From assembly GCA_021781935.1 (NCBI GenBank), contig JAJXVW010000033.1, forward strand, positions 1 through 6,075: 6,075 nucleotides of DNA. Reading direction: 5' to 3'. Source of the stretch: a bacterium. GTDB lineage: Bacteria > Patescibacteriota > Minisyncoccia > Phycocordibacterales > Phycocordibacteraceae. Under the pieces are notes generated by a model that searched no databases, had not been told where the DNA came from, and saw only the letters and a program-made list of their open reading frames with translations. Shown here piece after piece: positions 5,111 through 6,075 of this stretch; the first letter of the stretch is position 1; each line of letters opens with the position of its first letter. A program made the translations under genes and the position numbers.

Positions 5111-5896
5111 TTACCTGTGGGATGCGTGGAAGAGGTGCCAGAGGATGCTTCGTGGCTTCTTGAGATGCCCGTCTGCGTTGAAACGGAACACCTCAGGGTT
5201 ATTGAGAAGCATTTCCGTAGCCTTCCGGTTCAGTGCTTCGGCAACGCACGCGTCCGCTTGCTTCATTCGCTTTGCAAGCATCTTCGGCGTGATTTCCACG
5301 AAGCTTTGGACTCCGAACAACTCAAGGATGTTGTGGCGCACGTAGGCAGTGAGCTTAGCCCAAAGCACGAGCGCTGCTTCCTCGCCCGCGCTTCTCGTGA
5401 TGAGACGGCGCGCACGCATGCGTTCGACGATGCGTTCCGCGGCATTTTCCTGTGTGATGCCGTTTGCGACGAGCGCAATGGCCTCGCCGGTGACTTGCCG
5501 CAAATACTTCAGCCTCAGATCCTTGGAGGTTGATTGCCAAAGAATCTTTTCCTTTTCTGACTGTGGTTGTCCGCGCTTCGCATTCTTGATCGGCTTCTCA
5601 ACTATCTCCGCGCCACAGTCCATCGCGCAGATCATCAGTCGAAAGATGGTCTGTTCATGTTCACGCATCTTTCCAAGGATGCAATCGAGCATCTCTCGCT
5701 CATGATCACGGAGGTGCTCACGAAGCGTCTCAAAGATGGCCTCGTCTTCTCGGCCGATGCCAAAGAGATGAGGGTGCTTCTGCTTGACGGCTTCAACCGC
5801 AGCCTCGGTTGATCGCTTGCCCTGGCGTGAGAGGTCAAGGAAGAGAGCCATGAGGCCTGGAAGTTCTCCAAGGAGATCGGTCATTGTGTCGTTCAT
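5111..5896 (-). CDS. Soluble, mostly helical protein of unknown function with possible helix-turn-helix
   Basis: This 261-aa protein has no signal peptide or membrane helix, and I do not recognise it. It appears almost wholly alpha-helical and rich in Glu, Arg, Lys and Ala. Residues 48-90 (ending EHEQTIFRLMIC) form long charged helices that could be a coiled coil. A basic hinge (KPIKNAKRGQPQ, 101-112) separates this from the C-terminal half. Around 137-168 the pattern GEAIALVANGITQENAAERI, followed by a basic stretch to RRLITRS, resembles a helix-turn-helix or winged helix (compare the TQE-x-A-x-x-I pattern of HTH domains), but this is a visual impression only. It starts behind GGGAGG at 5 nt spacing and is first gene of a two-gene operon with the membrane protein. 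An operator-like palindrome upstream would suit autoregulation; that is speculation. Confidence 0.7.
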   Translation of the reverse strand: MNDTMTDLLGELPGLMALFLDLSRQGKRSTEAAVEAVKQKHPHLFGIGREDEAIFETLREHLRDHEREMLDCILGKMREHEQTIFRLMICAMDCGAEIVEKPIKNAKRGQPQSEKEKILWQSTSKDLRLKYLRQVTGEAIALVANGITQENAAERIVERMRARRLITRSAGEEAALVLWAKLTAYVRHNILELFGVQSFVEITPKMLAKRMKQADACVAEALNRKATEMLLNNPEVFRFNADGHLKKPRSILWHLFHASHR

Positions 5897-5901
5897 TTCG
5901 G

Positions 5902-5907
5902 CCTCCC
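5902..5907 (-). promoter_or_regulatory. Shine-Dalgarno GGGAGG for the 261-aa protein
   Basis: On the minus strand GGGAGG lies 5 nt before the ATG at 5896-5894. It supports this start over the in-frame Met five residues in. Confidence 0.78.
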
Positions 5908-5920
5908 AGCCATTTCGGGT

Positions 5921-5932
5921 TTCGAATTCGAA
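5921..5932. promoter_or_regulatory. 12-bp palindrome, candidate operator in the leader of the leftward operon
   Basis: TTCGAATTCGAA is a perfect palindrome lying between the candidate promoter and the Shine-Dalgarno of the leftward operon. CGAAT occurs three times within 22 nt (5923-5927, 5929-5933, 5940-5944), and ATACA/TGTAT form an inverted pair at 5932-5936 and 5944-5948. Such symmetry is typical of repressor binding sites. The binding factor is unknown. Confidence 0.4.
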
Positions 5933-5970
5933 TACAGTACGAATGTATAGTTCAGTTTTCTATTGAGAGA

Positions 5971-5996
5971 ATTACACAAAAGAGCATATATGTCAA
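5971..5996 (-). promoter_or_regulatory. Candidate promoter of the leftward operon
   Basis: A perfect -35 TTGACA (5991-5996, minus strand) is followed by TGTAAT (5971-5976, 5 of 6 to TATAAT) at a short 14-nt spacing. The surrounding 5930-6010 stretch is clearly AT-richer than the rest of the window. A second possible -10, TATACA, lies at 5944-5949 with only a poor -35. The non-ideal spacing could mean an activated promoter or that a different -10 is used. The transcript leader would be roughly 65 nt and include the palindrome. Confidence 0.45.
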
Positions 5997-6073
5997 GGAT
6001 TAAAAAGAGCTATAGACACGCATTCTCGTCGCGCGTGGGAGAGGACGCGAAGCTCCTTGCCTTGCGGCGCTAG
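5990..6073 (+). other. Doubtful 27-codon ORF at right edge; otherwise no gene seen
   Basis: ATG at 5990 opens a frame (MSRIKKSYRH..., 27 aa, basic) that ends at TAG 6071-6073. It has no Shine-Dalgarno and overlaps the -35 of the divergent leftward promoter. I do not regard it as a supported gene. Two minus-strand frames entering from the right edge stay open into this region and stop at about 6000, so the stretch could instead be the 3' end of a gene outside the window. No RNA gene is recognisable. Confidence 0.15.
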
Positions 6074-6075
6074 CT

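Noticed and set aside
5117..5812. Plus-strand open frames opposite the 261-aa gene
   Set aside because: They have no ribosome-binding sites, no conserved-looking segments, and sit fully antisense to a gene with a good start and operon context.
1..6075. CRISPR array, tRNA/rRNA genes, insertion sequences
   Set aside because: No regularly spaced repeats, cloverleaf-like segments, rRNA signatures, transposase frames or terminal inverted repeats were found on reading either strand.

Overview
The window looks like chromosomal sequence from a Candidate Phyla Radiation (Patescibacteria) bacterium, probably a GC-rich Parcubacteria-type lineage. This is inferred from gene content, not from a marker gene. 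It holds a run of small two-helix proteins of the TrbC/VirB2-like 'T4SS pilin' type, which are a hallmark of these genomes, next to a membrane-anchored solute-binding protein. Genes are tightly packed, and most rightward genes lack a Shine-Dalgarno sequence. TGA is used as a stop (for example at 1454-1456 and 2723-2725), so the code is the standard one and not the recoded TGA=Gly code of Gracilibacteria/Absconditabacteria.

Rightward half (1-4048). The window opens in the 3' end of a gene that may encode a class I SAM-dependent methyltransferase. It continues after 3 nt into a family 1 extracellular solute-binding protein (149-1456). That gene overlaps by ATGA the first of six consecutive pilin-like genes: P1 1453-1956, P2 1959-2252, P3 2279-2725, P4 2730-3221, P5 3303-3671 and P6 3773-4048. 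All six share one core: a hydrophobic helix, a short charged cytosolic loop, then a second hydrophobic helix. P2-P6 also share conserved Trp-Gly pairs. They differ in their N-terminal and C-terminal extracytoplasmic parts. P1 carries a four-cysteine module, P3 a Cys pair, P4 a long polar linker, and P2 and P6 are minimal forms with no cleavable signal. P1-P2 and P3-P4 are nearly contiguous. P5 and P6 each have a plausible promoter of their own, with a perfect 11-bp intrinsic terminator between them and a 14-bp GC-rich hairpin after P6. No VirB4/VirB11 ATPase, VirD4, or ABC permease or ATPase gene lies in the window, so any assembly machine or transporter partner must be encoded elsewhere.

Leftward half (5896-4137). 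A two-gene operon on the minus strand converges on P6. It encodes a 261-aa soluble all-helical protein with a possible helix-turn-helix, then 23 nt later a 316-aa polytopic membrane protein with a C-terminal extramembrane domain. I recognise neither family. Unlike most of the rightward genes, both have good Shine-Dalgarno sites. They lie behind an AT-rich region with a consensus TTGACA and a 12-bp palindrome, which looks like a regulated promoter. The right edge (5990-6075) contains no gene I can defend beyond a doubtful 27-codon ORF.

Working model (inference): the rightward cluster makes surface components, namely several pilin-like subunits with different exposed parts plus a substrate-binding protein. 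The leftward pair is a separate regulated unit of unknown function.
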